This document shows, in pieces, positions 36,319 to 44,727 of a stretch of DNA of 64,000 nt. Position 1 is the first letter of the stretch. Every line of letters starts with the position of its first letter. The stretch comes from an uncultured Eubacterium sp. Lineage in GTDB: Bacteria > Bacillota > Clostridia > Oscillospirales > Acutalibacteraceae. The translations under genes and the position numbers were made by a program. Location: NCBI RefSeq assembly GCF_934525195.1, contig NZ_CAKSZA010000004.1:1-64000 (forward strand). Reading direction: 5' to 3'. The notes under the pieces were generated by a model, which was given only the letters and a program-made list of their open reading frames with translations, was not told where the DNA came from and did no database searches.

Positions 36319-36957
36319 CTATTCCTTATTATACTTTTTTGCTTTCTTTTCAGCTTCCTTAATTAGTTTTTGTTCTTGATAGCTTACACTGAATTGTCTT
36401 TCTTCTTTTATTCTTACAAGAAGAACAATAAGCCAAATCAAGAAAGCCAAAACCGCACAGCATACAAGAACAATTAATGCAGTGAATACTTTCTTCAAAA
36501 CTTTGAGGTTATCCATACCTTGCCAGAAAAAGCCGATAAGAGGATACATTGTTTCGTAATTGCCCTTATATACACCGTTGGTAGCTATAACCTTTTTGCC
36601 GTTAAGATAATAATAAACTCTGTATTGCTCAACAGGTGCATCCTCAGACGGGTCGTAATTATCATTTACCTCAAGATAAAAATCTATCTTTTTACCGCCG
36701 TCGTCGCCTGTGATTTTCTTTGGCAAAGCCTTAACGATAGCTTCAGTGTAAAGCTTTGATTTAAGTTCATACACATCAACCTTACCATCCTTTAATTGGA
36801 ACGGGGTTGCACTGAAAACAGCCAAACCAAATGACGACAAAGCAAGCAATACGGCAAGAATCACTGAAACGATTGCAACTGTCGAAACACGAACTTTTGA
36901 GCCGGCAATGTATTTTGTCTGTTTGTTTTGATTATTTTGTTTGTTTTGTTTATCCAT
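36319..36957 (-). CDS. Two-segment membrane protein of unknown function
   Basis: A 212-residue protein I do not recognise. Residues 1-20 are Asn/Gln/Lys-rich. Membrane segments lie at about 27-50 and 160-183, with a ~105-residue segment between them that is probably extracellular (GGKKIDFYLEVNDNYDP, YRVYYYLNGKKVI). The lysine-rich C-terminus is cytosolic. It follows the zinc-ribbon membrane protein by 17 bases and shares its terminator. Confidence 0.75.
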   Translation of the reverse strand: MDKQNKQNNQNKQTKYIAGSKVRVSTVAIVSVILAVLLALSSFGLAVFSATPFQLKDGKVDVYELKSKLYTEAIVKALPKKITGDDGGKKIDFYLEVNDNYDPSEDAPVEQYRVYYYLNGKKVIATNGVYKGNYETMYPLIGFFWQGMDNLKVLKKVFTALIVLVCCAVLAFLIWLIVLLVRIKEERQFSVSYQEQKLIKEAEKKAKKYNKE

Positions 36958-36974
36958 TTGAATTACCTCAAAAA

Positions 36975-37895
36975 TTATTTTTTCTTTTTATTTTCATGCT
37001 TGGCAAGTTTTGCCTTTGCCTCGGCAACAATTCTTGCCTGCTCTTCTTTTTCTTTCTTTTCTGCTTCTTCTCTTTCAATCTCTTTTTTCAGAGCGATTTC
37101 ATATTCCTTTTGCTCTTTAGCAGCCTTGCGTTCAAGTCTTTCGGCTTCAAGCTGTTCATCTGATTTTGCAGGTGATTTGCAAACTGCGACATTTGCAACA
37201 ACATCCAAAATCAAAAGCACAAGCGCAATATAAAATCCCCAAGCGACACTGCCTGTTGCATTGTTCAAAGAAAAAGTGCCAAAATTTATTGCATCTGCTT
37301 TCGGTGCGGCATTGGCGCCCACGGCAAAGCAAACAGCGCTGCACACGGCTGACACAACGCTCAAGCAATCAAAGACCGTAATTGCCTTTGTTTTGAAATG
37401 CTTTGAAAGAATAAAAATAAGGAAAAATGCAATGACCGCAAGCAAAAGCGACAACATCATAAAAATCATCGCATACATCGTGAGGCTGAGTGTTCCCGAA
37501 AAATGCTCGCTTTTCATATTAGTTATGTACACATTGAAATTTCCGAAAAAGTCTTTAAGCAAATCAATAAGAGTTATCTTGCTGCTCATACCGAACAAAT
37601 CAAGTCCTACGCTGTCGGCATCGCCTTTGAGAGTTGCCCACGGCAAAAGAAATCCGACGGCAGGCAAAACGGAAAAGATAATTCTTACAATCCTCAATTT
37701 TGTTCCCCAAATTGAATACGCTATTCTGTTAAGTGCACGGTAAAAAACGGCGAATTTTTGTTCTGCCAATTGATTATCGGCTTCAAGCCGTTCCTCCCAA
37801 TTATAGTTTGGAATATTGATGCCGCAAGAAGGGCACTCGGCTTTTATATCATACCAATGAAGTTTTTTGCCGCAATTAGGACATGTGTTTGCCAT
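36975..37895 (-). CDS. Zinc-ribbon, four-helix membrane protein with charged tail
   Basis: A 306-residue protein that I cannot assign. The N-terminus carries a zinc ribbon, CPNCG (5-9) and CPSCG (20-24). Four membrane segments (about 67-87, 130-160, 168-190, 220-240) resemble a claudin-like four-helix bundle with an extracytoplasmic loop after helix 1. The last 60 residues are a Glu/Lys-rich coiled coil. Start: ATG at 37895 with GAGGTA upstream; an earlier in-frame ATG lies in the promoter and is unlikely. Promoter at 37933-37961. Confidence 0.75.
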   Translation of the reverse strand: MANTCPNCGKKLHWYDIKAECPSCGINIPNYNWEERLEADNQLAEQKFAVFYRALNRIAYSIWGTKLRIVRIIFSVLPAVGFLLPWATLKGDADSVGLDLFGMSSKITLIDLLKDFFGNFNVYITNMKSEHFSGTLSLTMYAMIFMMLSLLLAVIAFFLIFILSKHFKTKAITVFDCLSVVSAVCSAVCFAVGANAAPKADAINFGTFSLNNATGSVAWGFYIALVLLILDVVANVAVCKSPAKSDEQLEAERLERKAAKEQKEYEIALKKEIEREEAEKKEKEEQARIVAEAKAKLAKHENKKKK

Positions 37896-37932
37896 ATTTT
37901 TACCTCTATTCGTTTCTATATAGTTATTATAT

Positions 37933-37961
37933 ATAATATAATTTTTTATATCACTTGTCAA
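37933..37961 (-). promoter_or_regulatory. Promoter of the zinc-ribbon membrane-protein unit
   Basis: Minus-strand TTGACA (37956-37961), 17 bases and TATTAT (37933-37938). The divergent gap to the GPH transporter is extremely A/T-rich, and several weak plus-strand boxes there cannot be separated by eye. Confidence 0.65.
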
Positions 37962-38083
37962 CATTATTTACCTAATAATTAAATTTTTGACATTAATATA
38001 TATATATTCAAAAAAAGTATTGAATTTATTGAATTACTATGATAATATTTATTTATATCTTTATAAAAAAACAGAAATGAGGG

Positions 38084-39622
38084 ATGCAATTGGAAAACAC
38101 TGTATCTACTGATGAAATCGCTGCGAGCGAGGAAGAACTTGACAAGCTTGCTTACACAAGAAAAAGGTACCTCACTCCAAAAGAAATTGCGGCATATGTT
38201 CTTGTTAACTTCGGTTGGAAGAACTTAGACCAATTTGTCACCGCTTTCAAGGAATTCTTTTTAATTCAGTTTTTAAAGCTTAACCCAACAGTATATGCTA
38301 ACATCAACTTTTTTTCATCATTATATGATGCGGTTGACGATACAATATCGGGTCTTATTATTGACAGAACAAGAACCCGTTGGGGCAGAATACGACCTTA
38401 TTTCATCTTGCCGTTGCCTTTGTGGTTGATTGGCGGATATATGATGTTCACGGCACCAAATATGGGCTTTAGTGAAAGTGGCAAAGCTGCTTGGTCAGCC
38501 ATTGCCATAGTTATCTACGGACTCGGAATGAGTTATTTCGGTGCTTGGAACCTTATGATATACAACATCACACCAAACACCAATGAGCGTGACAACCTTA
38601 TCACAATAACAAAGTTCTTTGAATTGTTCGGCACTTGGATCCCGTCACTCGTTCCTGTTATGGTTACTCTGCTTCCGAAAATCAACAAAAGCATTTCTAT
38701 GCAGGGCGTTTACAGCGGCTTTGCAAGATTTATGCTTATTCTTGCGGCATTTTTTGCAGTGTTCGGCTTTTTCAATATGAGAGAGCGTGTTCCGTTGATG
38801 AGCCGTGCAGAAATGAAAGAAACTTCTGCACTCGAATCTCTAAAAAACATCATTACAAACAGACCGCTTATTGTGGTTATCCTTGCAAACTTCTTCAATG
38901 CGTTCAAGTCTGTCGGCGGTTCTTCCGAATCATACTTTTGGCTCAACAACACCGGCTCGCTTATGAATGGAACTGTTTCCGGACTTTTCACAGGTATACC
39001 AAACTACATTATGGTTCCGCTTTCAGCAAAAATGGTTAAGAAGTGGGGAGCCCGTACAACATCAATCATCGCAGGATTTTTTGGTTTCTTTGCGTATATG
39101 ACTTTATATTTCATCGGATATCATCCTTTCGGAGACAGTTTTGCAGACAACAAAATCTTGAACCTTGCATGGGTTATCTTAGGTTTGACAATCTGCGGTT
39201 TGCCAAACAAAATCCTCAACGTTTCCGGACAAATCGTTACGGCAGAAGCTCTTGACTATATGGAGTGGAAGCACGGACTCAGAAACGAAGCACTTGTTAC
39301 AACAGTTCAAGGTTACTTCACCAAGCTAGCAACATCGGTTACAGGCTGGCTCTCGGGTATGGTACTTACTTGGATTAACTACATACCGCTTACCGATCAA
39401 CTCGGCAATGCAATTCCACAAACAGACCCCAAAATGCTCAACGGCATTTGGACAATATTCTGCGTTTTGCCGGCTCTTGCAAGAGGACTTTACGGATTGT
39501 CATTTGTCTTCTACCCTATCTACGGCAAACTTCAGCAACAAATGATTGTTGAACTTGCAGACAAGCGTGCAGACAGACTTGCAGAACAAGAAGCAATCAA
39601 TCACTCAACAAAAAGTGAATAA
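38084..39622 (+). CDS. GPH-family sugar:cation symporter
   Basis: A 512-residue MFS transporter of the glycoside-pentoside-hexuronide family (MelB/LacS-like). It has about 12 membrane segments, with family motifs SLYDAVDDTISGLIIDRTRTRWGRIRPY (about 78-106) and a C-terminal half beginning near 265. Such carriers import a glycoside with Na+ or H+. There is no PTS IIA tail, unlike LacS. Start is uncertain: ATG 38084 overlaps GAGGG, whereas TTG 38090 lies 6 bases after it. A role beside the lacZ-type enzyme about 4 kb away is plausible but not shown. Confidence 0.85.
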   Translation: MQLENTVSTDEIAASEEELDKLAYTRKRYLTPKEIAAYVLVNFGWKNLDQFVTAFKEFFLIQFLKLNPTVYANINFFSSLYDAVDDTISGLIIDRTRTRWGRIRPYFILPLPLWLIGGYMMFTAPNMGFSESGKAAWSAIAIVIYGLGMSYFGAWNLMIYNITPNTNERDNLITITKFFELFGTWIPSLVPVMVTLLPKINKSISMQGVYSGFARFMLILAAFFAVFGFFNMRERVPLMSRAEMKETSALESLKNIITNRPLIVVILANFFNAFKSVGGSSESYFWLNNTGSLMNGTVSGLFTGIPNYIMVPLSAKMVKKWGARTTSIIAGFFGFFAYMTLYFIGYHPFGDSFADNKILNLAWVILGLTICGLPNKILNVSGQIVTAEALDYMEWKHGLRNEALVTTVQGYFTKLATSVTGWLSGMVLTWINYIPLTDQLGNAIPQTDPKMLNGIWTIFCVLPALARGLYGLSFVFYPIYGKLQQQMIVELADKRADRLAEQEAINHSTKSE

Positions 39623-39630
39623 AAAATACC

Positions 39631-39668
39631 TATAGCGTGTCGAAAAAATATTTTTTCGACACGCTATA
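39631..39668. repeat. Perfect 38-base palindrome
   Basis: Nineteen bases TATAGCGTGTCGAAAAAAT are followed directly by their exact reverse complement. It starts 9 bases after the transporter stop codon. It can act as a loop-poor terminator hairpin on either strand, but its perfection also fits a mobile-element end or a protein-binding site. Confidence 0.85.
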
Positions 39669-39690
39669 GATTGTTGAGAAAGGTTCTGAA

Positions 39691-39747
39691 TTTCGTTTTC
39701 TTGCGAACATTGCTGTACGATGGTACCGCTTGTTCGCAAAAAACGAA
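39691..39747. repeat. Long imperfect stem-loop
   Basis: TTTCGTTTTCTTGCGAACA pairs with TGTTCGCAAAAAACGAAA with a one-base offset. A 21-base loop contains a second small hairpin with GTAC arms. Confidence 0.7.
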
Positions 39748-39754
39748 AAACGCC

Positions 39755-39789
39755 AAAAATGCCGTAGGTTCAATACCTACGGCATTTTT
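39755..39789. terminator. Strong 15-bp terminator hairpin
   Basis: AAAAATGCCGTAGGT pairs perfectly with ACCTACGGCATTTTT around a five-base loop. The A-run and T-run make it bidirectional. It probably ends the transporter transcript. Confidence 0.85.
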
Positions 39790-39790
39790 A

Positions 39791-39846
39791 AAACCCCACC
39801 GTCAACACTTCGTGTTGCCACCTCCCCTTTTACTAAAAGAGGAGGC
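39791..39846. repeat. REP-like intergenic repeat element
   Basis: Two adjacent hairpins: CAACAC-TTC-GTGTTG (39803-39817) and CCTCCCCTTTT.. with ..AAAAGAGGAGG (39821-39845), bordered by CCCCACCGT. I know similar CACCTCCC...GGGAGGC elements as dispersed repeats in gut Oscillospirales genomes; that is recall, not a search. Only one copy is in this window. Confidence 0.55.
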
Positions 39847-39899
39847 ATAATTCGGTTGATTATATTTTGGCGTGTTTCAGAGGCTTTATCGACAGTCTG

Positions 39900-39936
39900 A
39901 GACCTGACTCAATTGCAAGTCAGGTCTTATTTTTTT
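39900..39936 (+). terminator. Terminator hairpin before pdxT
   Basis: AGACCTGACT pairs with AGTCAGGTCT around an 8-base loop, followed on the plus strand by TATTTTTTT. It would stop plus-strand read-through into the antisense of pdxT. Confidence 0.75.
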
Positions 39937-39944
39937 GCTTTCAT

Positions 39945-40511
39945 TTATGCTTTTATCATATCAATAAAATATCTGTGAACCGACAAATTGTCAGTCAGTT
40001 CGGGATGAAAAGCCGTCACGAGGAAATTTCCTTGACGCACGGCAACGATTTTTTCATTCACCGTGGCAAGGACATCAACCCCATCACCGACTCTACTGAT
40101 GTACGGTGCACGAATAAACACCATAGGAATTATGCCCAAATTTCCAAATTCATCAACGGTATCAAAGCTTCCGAGCTGTCTGCCGTAGGCATTGCGTTTT
40201 GCCGTGCAATCAATCAATCCAAGTCCTGTGCAACGAGGGTCGCCCGTTTCCTTAGACATCAGAATAAGTCCCGCACAAGTGCCGAAAACAGGCACTCCGC
40301 CGTGTGCATACTCAAGCACCTTGTTACGCATACCGAGGTCGTCGAGGAGCTTGCTCATAACCGTGCTTTCACCGCCCGGAATAATCAAACCGTCGGGTCT
40401 TTCATCAAGGTCACGGAGCTGTCGAATTTCGTATGCTTCAACCCCAAGTTCGTGCAGTTTTTTGATATGTTCTTCAAAAGCACCTTGCAACGCAAGAACT
40501 CCGATTTTCAT
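39945..40511 (-). CDS. pdxT: PLP synthase glutaminase subunit PdxT
   Basis: The 188-residue class I glutamine amidotransferase releases ammonia for PdxS in vitamin B6 (PLP) synthesis. The nucleophile Cys is in FGTCAGLIL (near 77-85), the conserved GGES is in IPGGESTV, and the His-x-Glu pair is in AFHPELT (near 170). It follows pdxS by 14 bases. Confidence 0.95.
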   Translation of the reverse strand: MKIGVLALQGAFEEHIKKLHELGVEAYEIRQLRDLDERPDGLIIPGGESTVMSKLLDDLGMRNKVLEYAHGGVPVFGTCAGLILMSKETGDPRCTGLGLIDCTAKRNAYGRQLGSFDTVDEFGNLGIIPMVFIRAPYISRVGDGVDVLATVNEKIVAVRQGNFLVTAFHPELTDNLSVHRYFIDMIKA

Positions 40512-40525
40512 AATTATTCAGAGGA

Positions 40526-41398
40526 TTACTGTCCTCTTTCCTCCATAATGATTTTTATCTCGTTTTCGTTAATTCCGACCATTGCTCCGCCCAAATTTTC
40601 GCTGAGTTGAGCAAGGATTTGAGGGTCGTTATAGTTAGTAACAGCCTTTACGATTGCGGCTGCTCTCTTTGCAGGCTTGCCTGATTTGAAAATTCCCGAA
40701 CCGACAAAAACGCCCTCTGCACCGAGTTGCATCATAAGTGCGGCATCGGCAGGAGTTGCAACACCGCCTGCGGCGAAGTTTACAACAGGAAGTTTGCCGT
40801 TTTCGTGAACATAATTGATAAGTTCAACAGGCACTCTGTATTCCTTTGCTGCCTCAAAAAGTTCATCCTTGCGAAGCGACTGAACACGGCGCATTTCGGC
40901 ATTAATCTTTCTCATATGTCTGACAGCCTGAACAACATCTCCTGTGCCCGGCTCGCCCTTTGTTCTAATCATCGAAGCACCCTCTGCAATTCTGCGAAGT
41001 GCCTCGCCCAAATCTCTCGCACCGCAAACAAAAGGAACATCAAACTCGGTTTTGTCAATGTGATAAAGGTCATCGGCAGGTGACAAAACCTCGCTTTCAT
41101 CAATATAATCTATCTCAATTGCCTGCAAAATCTGTGCTTCCGCAATATGACCGATACGGCACTTTGCCATAACCGGAATTGACACAGCCTCCTGAATACC
41201 CTTAATCATCTTTGGGTCGCTCATTCTTGAAACACCGCCTGCGGCACGAATATCGGCAGGAATTCTCTCAAGTGCCATAACCGCACAAGCGCCGGCTTCT
41301 TCCGCAATTTTTGCCTGTTCAGGTGTTGTAACATCCATAATTACACCGCCCTTAAGCATTTGTGCAAGATTCTTGTTCAATTCATATCTGTTGCTCAT
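40526..41398 (-). CDS. pdxS: Pyridoxal 5'-phosphate synthase subunit PdxS
   Basis: The 290-residue TIM-barrel synthase builds PLP from ribose 5-phosphate, glyceraldehyde 3-phosphate and PdxT-derived ammonia. Highly conserved blocks are [13 protein letters not shown], the active-site segment VMAKCRIGH (Lys near 79), [28 protein letters not shown] and [34 protein letters not shown] precedes the start. No MocR-type PdxR regulator is adjacent. Confidence 0.97.
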   Translation of the reverse strand: MSNRYELNKNLAQMLKGGVIMDVTTPEQAKIAEEAGACAVMALERIPADIRAAGGVSRMSDPKMIKGIQEAVSIPVMAKCRIGHIAEAQILQAIEIDYIDESEVLSPADDLYHIDKTEFDVPFVCGARDLGEALRRIAEGASMIRTKGEPGTGDVVQAVRHMRKINAEMRRVQSLRKDELFEAAKEYRVPVELINYVHENGKLPVVNFAAGGVATPADAALMMQLGAEGVFVGSGIFKSGKPAKRAAAIVKAVTNYNDPQILAQLSENLGGAMVGINENEIKIIMEERGQ

Positions 41399-41416
41399 AA
41401 TAATTACCTCGAAAAT

Positions 41417-41446
41417 ATTATATTTGTTCGAACAATTACATCATAA
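41417..41446 (-). promoter_or_regulatory. pdxS promoter with palindrome in the spacer
   Basis: Minus-strand consensus TATAAT (41417-41422) and a weak TTATGA (41441-41446), 18 bases apart. The spacer contains the perfect 12-base palindrome TTGTTCGAACAA (41424-41435), a possible operator. Confidence 0.5.
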
Positions 41447-41481
41447 CATAATCTGTGCATTAAACAATATTCAAATTTGAT

Positions 41482-41516
41482 AAAAAAATAGAGTACAGAT
41501 TGAACTTCTGCACTCT
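41482..41516 (-). terminator. Terminator after rqcP
   Basis: AGAGTGCAGA pairs with TCTGTACTCT (one G-U) around seven bases, followed on the minus strand by ATTTTTTT. Confidence 0.85.
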
Positions 41517-41521
41517 AAAAA

Positions 41522-41761
41522 TTACAATGATTTATACATTTTTGCGGCATCTTCCTTCAGTGCGTGCTCAAGAACCTCAAGCACTTCATACTCACGCTCA
41601 TTCGAGCCGAGCGACACTTTTATGACATCGCCGATCTTGACATCATACGATGCTCTTGCCACCTTTCCGTTGACCTCAACTCTGCCTGCATCGCAAGCCT
41701 CATTGGCAACAGTTCGGCGTTTTATGATGCGAGATACCTTTAAATATTTATCAAGTCGCAT
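41522..41761 (-). CDS. rqcP: S4-domain RNA-binding protein RqcP
   Basis: A 79-residue S4 protein starting MRLDKYLKVSRII at ATG 41761, with AAAGGAG upstream; an in-frame start eight codons earlier lacks a site. The S4 fold spans 1-60 (LDKYL, RTVANEACDAGRVEVNG, KIGDVIKV). RqcP (YabO) stabilises peptidyl-tRNA on 60S-like 50S particles during C-terminal alanine tailing in ribosome-associated quality control. The order spoVB-like, mazG, hup, rqcP matches the Firmicutes yabM-yabN-yabO neighbourhood, which favours RqcP over Hsp15. The sporulation genes yabP and yabQ that often follow are absent. Confidence 0.85.
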   Translation of the reverse strand: MRLDKYLKVSRIIKRRTVANEACDAGRVEVNGKVARASYDVKIGDVIKVSLGSNEREYEVLEVLEHALKEDAAKMYKSL

Positions 41762-41783
41762 AAAATACTCCTTTAAATAAAAC

Positions 41784-41805
41784 AAGGTGTCCCGAAAGAC
41801 ACCTT
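41784..41805 (-). terminator. Hairpin between hup and rqcP
   Basis: AAGGTGTC pairs with GACACCTT, followed on the minus strand by TTGTTTTATTT. It is probably an attenuating terminator that lowers rqcP expression relative to hup. Confidence 0.7.
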
Positions 41806-41823
41806 GAATTTTATTGCAAATAA

Positions 41824-42099
41824 TTAAGCGTTAACAGCGTCCTTAAGTGCCTTGCCTGCCTTGAAGCTTGGAGCCTTTGATGCAGGGATTTCAATCTTAG
41901 CCTTTGTCTGAGGGTTAAGACCTGTGCGAGCTGCTCTTTCCTTAACTGCAAATGTGCCGAAGCCAACAAGAGCAACCTTGTCGCCCTCTGCAAGAGCTGC
42001 TGTGATAGCATCAAATGTTGCTGCTACTGCTGCTTCTGCGTCTTTCTTTGATAATTCTGCCTTTGCAGCTACAGCTGCAACCAATTCAGTTTTATTCAT
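41824..42099 (-). CDS. hup: HU-family DNA-binding protein
   Basis: A 91-residue nucleoid protein that bends and compacts DNA as a dimer. It shows [32 protein letters not shown] with the intercalating proline region, and a C-terminal [11 protein letters not shown] helix. It starts 2 bases after the mazG stop. Confidence 0.97.
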   Translation of the reverse strand: MNKTELVAAVAAKAELSKKDAEAAVAATFDAITAALAEGDKVALVGFGTFAVKERAARTGLNPQTKAKIEIPASKAPSFKAGKALKDAVNA

Positions 42100-42101
42100 A
42101 A

Positions 42102-42929
42102 TTAATCCTCCATTACCGATTTCTCGGAATTTTTTATTTTCTTAGCCTTGTCCCAAAGCCTTTCAAGTTCTTCTATTGATGAACATTTCATATCTATTCC
42201 TTGTTCACTTGCCATTTGCTCAACCAGTGAAAAGCGTGACATAAACTTGTCAGAAGCTGCGGTAAGTGCCTCCTCGCTGTCTACGTCAATAAATCGAGCA
42301 ATATTTACGCAGGAAAAAAGAACATCTCCGAATTCATCCTCAATATCAAGCCTTTTGCCTTGTTCCATTGCTGTTTTTAACTCATCAATCTCTTCATAGA
42401 GTTTATCGACCGCACCGCCGACATCGTCCCAATCAAAGCCAATCTTTGCCGCCTTGTGCTGAATTTTCTGTGCACGCATAAGTGCAGGAAGTTCACGAGG
42501 CACGCTGAGCATAGACTCTGTTTGATTTTTTTGTCCCTTAGTTTTGAGTTTTACGGCATCCCAACTATTGAGTGCCTCGGCAGTATTGTTTGCAACAACC
42601 TCACCGAAAACATGAGGATGACGAACAACAAGTTTTTGCACAATGTCATTTGCAACATCATCAAAAGTGAAATTGCCTTTTTCACTTTCCATCTCGGTAT
42701 GAAGCACAATCTGCAAAAGAACATCCCCAAGTTCTTCACGAAGCATATCGGGGCTTTGCTTATTGATTGCTTCAACAACCTCATAGGTTTCTTCTATAAA
42801 ATTCTTTTTTATAGATTCGTGAGTTTGTTCTCTGTCCCAAGGGCAACCGCCCGGTGCACGAAGAACTTTGATAATGGCAACAAAGTCATCCATATTATAT
42901 TTATCTTTCAATACAAATTCTTCTGCCAT
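42102..42929 (-). CDS. mazG: Nucleoside triphosphate pyrophosphohydrolase MazG
   Basis: A 275-residue protein with two MazG modules. The first (about 10-120) has [15 protein letters not shown] and EEXXE-type [10 protein letters not shown] and [10 protein letters not shown]. The second (about 160-260) has [19 protein letters not shown] and [13 protein letters not shown]. It hydrolyses canonical or damaged NTPs to NMP and PPi. It corresponds to the C-terminal part of Bacillus YabN but lacks the N-terminal methylase-like domain. Promoter at 42960-42988. Confidence 0.95.
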   Translation of the reverse strand: MAEEFVLKDKYNMDDFVAIIKVLRAPGGCPWDREQTHESIKKNFIEETYEVVEAINKQSPDMLREELGDVLLQIVLHTEMESEKGNFTFDDVANDIVQKLVVRHPHVFGEVVANNTAEALNSWDAVKLKTKGQKNQTESMLSVPRELPALMRAQKIQHKAAKIGFDWDDVGGAVDKLYEEIDELKTAMEQGKRLDIEDEFGDVLFSCVNIARFIDVDSEEALTAASDKFMSRFSLVEQMASEQGIDMKCSSIEELERLWDKAKKIKNSEKSVMED

Positions 42930-42959
42930 AAGTCATTTCCTCGTTATGTGTCTTTTAGT

Positions 42960-42988
42960 AATATACACTATTTATGCGGGTTTTTCAA
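42960..42988 (-). promoter_or_regulatory. Promoter of mazG-hup-rqcP
   Basis: Minus-strand TTGAAA (42983-42988), 17 bases, TATATT (42960-42965). It overlaps the last codon of the upstream flippase gene. Confidence 0.6.
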
Positions 42989-44673
42989 GGTTTTAGACTA
43001 ATTTTTTTAGAAACAAGATAACAAAAAAACTCTCTAAAATTCAGCATACCGCACAAAAAACACAAAATACAGAATAAAACGACATAAATCACACATTTAA
43101 TTATTATCACGGCAATTATCGAAGATGGCAGGGATATTTGACCAAAAAGTAAGTTGCTTAAGTATAGAGTGAAGGAAAAAATTCCCGTCGGGAAAATCAT
43201 TGACCTCAAAAAGTCAAATTTAATTTTCGCTTTTTTACATAAAACAACTGTATTCCAAACGGTAATCACCGCATATCCGACCGCACCCGAAACTACCGCA
43301 CCGTACAAAACAAGGCGTTCGTTGGACACCAACAGAAAGTTTAGTACCAACCTGACAACACCCGAAACAATATAAGGCGCAATTGATTTTTTTGCACATC
43401 CGATAGCCTGAACGGCAAAAACCGCTGTGCCCGCAAGCGAATAAAGCACAACCGTAAGTGCAAAATACTTGACCAAATTGACTGACGAAACAACAATGTC
43501 ATACGAGTTTTTGCCGTAAAAAAGTGTTAGGATTTCCTCGCTGCAAAGATAAAGCACAGCACCGCCGAGAAGCGACAGCAAGGAGGTGTATTTGTATATA
43601 GAATTCACCAACGCCGACAATCGTTGACCGCTTCCCTGCTCAAAGGCTCTGCTGATTGCCGGAACGGCAGAAACACCGAGAGCCATAGTCACACCCGGTA
43701 CTAAGTTTTTGAAATCAAGTGATGCGGAAAACACACCATATACATAAGTAGGCAAATCTGCATCCGAAATGCTGACTATATTCAACGACTGAGAAAACAT
43801 ATTTTTCAACGCAATTAAATCAATTTTTCCAATGGCAATTTGAATTGATGCGGTGTCCAAAAATTGAAAGACACTTTGCACGCCCGTGCTGACCATAATC
43901 GGAAATGAGAACATCAAAAGTTCCTTAGTTGCAGTTTTAGTTTCAAGCGGAGTGGCAATTTTCGGGCTGTTTATTTTTGAATAGACACACAAAAAGCACA
44001 GGCTGACAAAAGCGCCCAAGGTTGCACCGAGCATTGCAAACGCCGATGTGTAAGGATAAATCAGCGACAAAGCTACCTCGTCATTTATCACAAATTCTCC
44101 AAGCACCTTGCCCGACAGCAAATACTCCTTAAAAAGATATGCCATTGAATACTTTGCAAACAGCAAACCGAAAATCATTTTGAAAAGTGCGTCAACCGTT
44201 TGACTGACAGCAGTCGGTAGCATATTCAAAAAGCCCTCAAAATATCCTCGATAAGACGCACCCATACAGGAAAACAGCACAGACGGTGCGAGCACAAGGG
44301 CGGTGTAAAGTGCCTTTGGTGAATGAGCAATCAAATCGGAATAAGGCTTTGCGACACAAATCAAAACAAGCATACCGACAGCACCGACAACGGTAAACAA
44401 GCCGAGTGAACCTTTTTTAAGCGACAACACCATTTGAGTGTCGCCCTTTGAATTGTAGGTGCTGACAAGTTTTGACAATGCAATCGGGAACGCACCCATA
44501 GTAATTGCGTGAACAGGCAAACAAAGATTATAGGCATAGGCAAAATATCCCCTGCCGACTCCGCCGATATATGCGGTCAACGGAATTTTATACACCGCTC
44601 CGATAACCTTGACAATCACCGTGGACACAAGCAAAACAAAAGCCGATGAAAGATATTTACTCTTTAAGGACAC
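42985..44673 (-). CDS. SpoVB/MurJ-superfamily polysaccharide flippase
   Basis: A 562-residue membrane protein of the MVF/oligosaccharide-flippase group with about 14 hydrophobic segments. Typical features are the N-terminal FVLLVSTVIVKVIGAVYKIPL and IALSKLVSTYNSKG. Relatives export lipid-linked cell wall precursors; SpoVB acts on the spore cortex and YabM, in the same gene position, is a homologue. The exact substrate cannot be told. It is separated from the upstream coiled-coil gene by a strong terminator. Confidence 0.88.
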   Translation of the reverse strand: MSLKSKYLSSAFVLLVSTVIVKVIGAVYKIPLTAYIGGVGRGYFAYAYNLCLPVHAITMGAFPIALSKLVSTYNSKGDTQMVLSLKKGSLGLFTVVGAVGMLVLICVAKPYSDLIAHSPKALYTALVLAPSVLFSCMGASYRGYFEGFLNMLPTAVSQTVDALFKMIFGLLFAKYSMAYLFKEYLLSGKVLGEFVINDEVALSLIYPYTSAFAMLGATLGAFVSLCFLCVYSKINSPKIATPLETKTATKELLMFSFPIMVSTGVQSVFQFLDTASIQIAIGKIDLIALKNMFSQSLNIVSISDADLPTYVYGVFSASLDFKNLVPGVTMALGVSAVPAISRAFEQGSGQRLSALVNSIYKYTSLLSLLGGAVLYLCSEEILTLFYGKNSYDIVVSSVNLVKYFALTVVLYSLAGTAVFAVQAIGCAKKSIAPYIVSGVVRLVLNFLLVSNERLVLYGAVVSGAVGYAVITVWNTVVLCKKAKIKFDFLRSMIFPTGIFSFTLYLSNLLFGQISLPSSIIAVIIIKCVIYVVLFCILCFLCGMLNFREFFCYLVSKKISLKP

Positions 44674-44691
44674 AAAATCACCAACAAAAAA

Positions 44692-44713
44692 AGACGGTGC
44701 AAATACACCGTCT
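44692..44713 (-). terminator. Terminator after the coiled-coil gene
   Basis: AGACGGTG pairs with CACCGTCT perfectly around six bases, followed by TTTTTTTG on the minus strand. Confidence 0.85.
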
Positions 44714-44727
44714 AAAATATTTGTATA

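Larger units (their letters stand above)
39623..39944. other. 322-base gene-free gap made of five inverted repeats
   Basis: Between the convergent transporter and pdxT genes there is no credible coding frame. The gap is nearly filled by five hairpins, annotated separately: a 38-base palindrome, a long stem-loop at 39691-39747, a terminator at 39755-39789, a REP-like pair at 39791-39846, and a second terminator at 39900-39936. Confidence 0.8.

Noticed and set aside
41522..41761. Hsp15 (heat-shock S4 protein) as the name
   Set aside because: The short length and the mazG/spoVB-like neighbourhood match RqcP/YabO of Firmicutes better.
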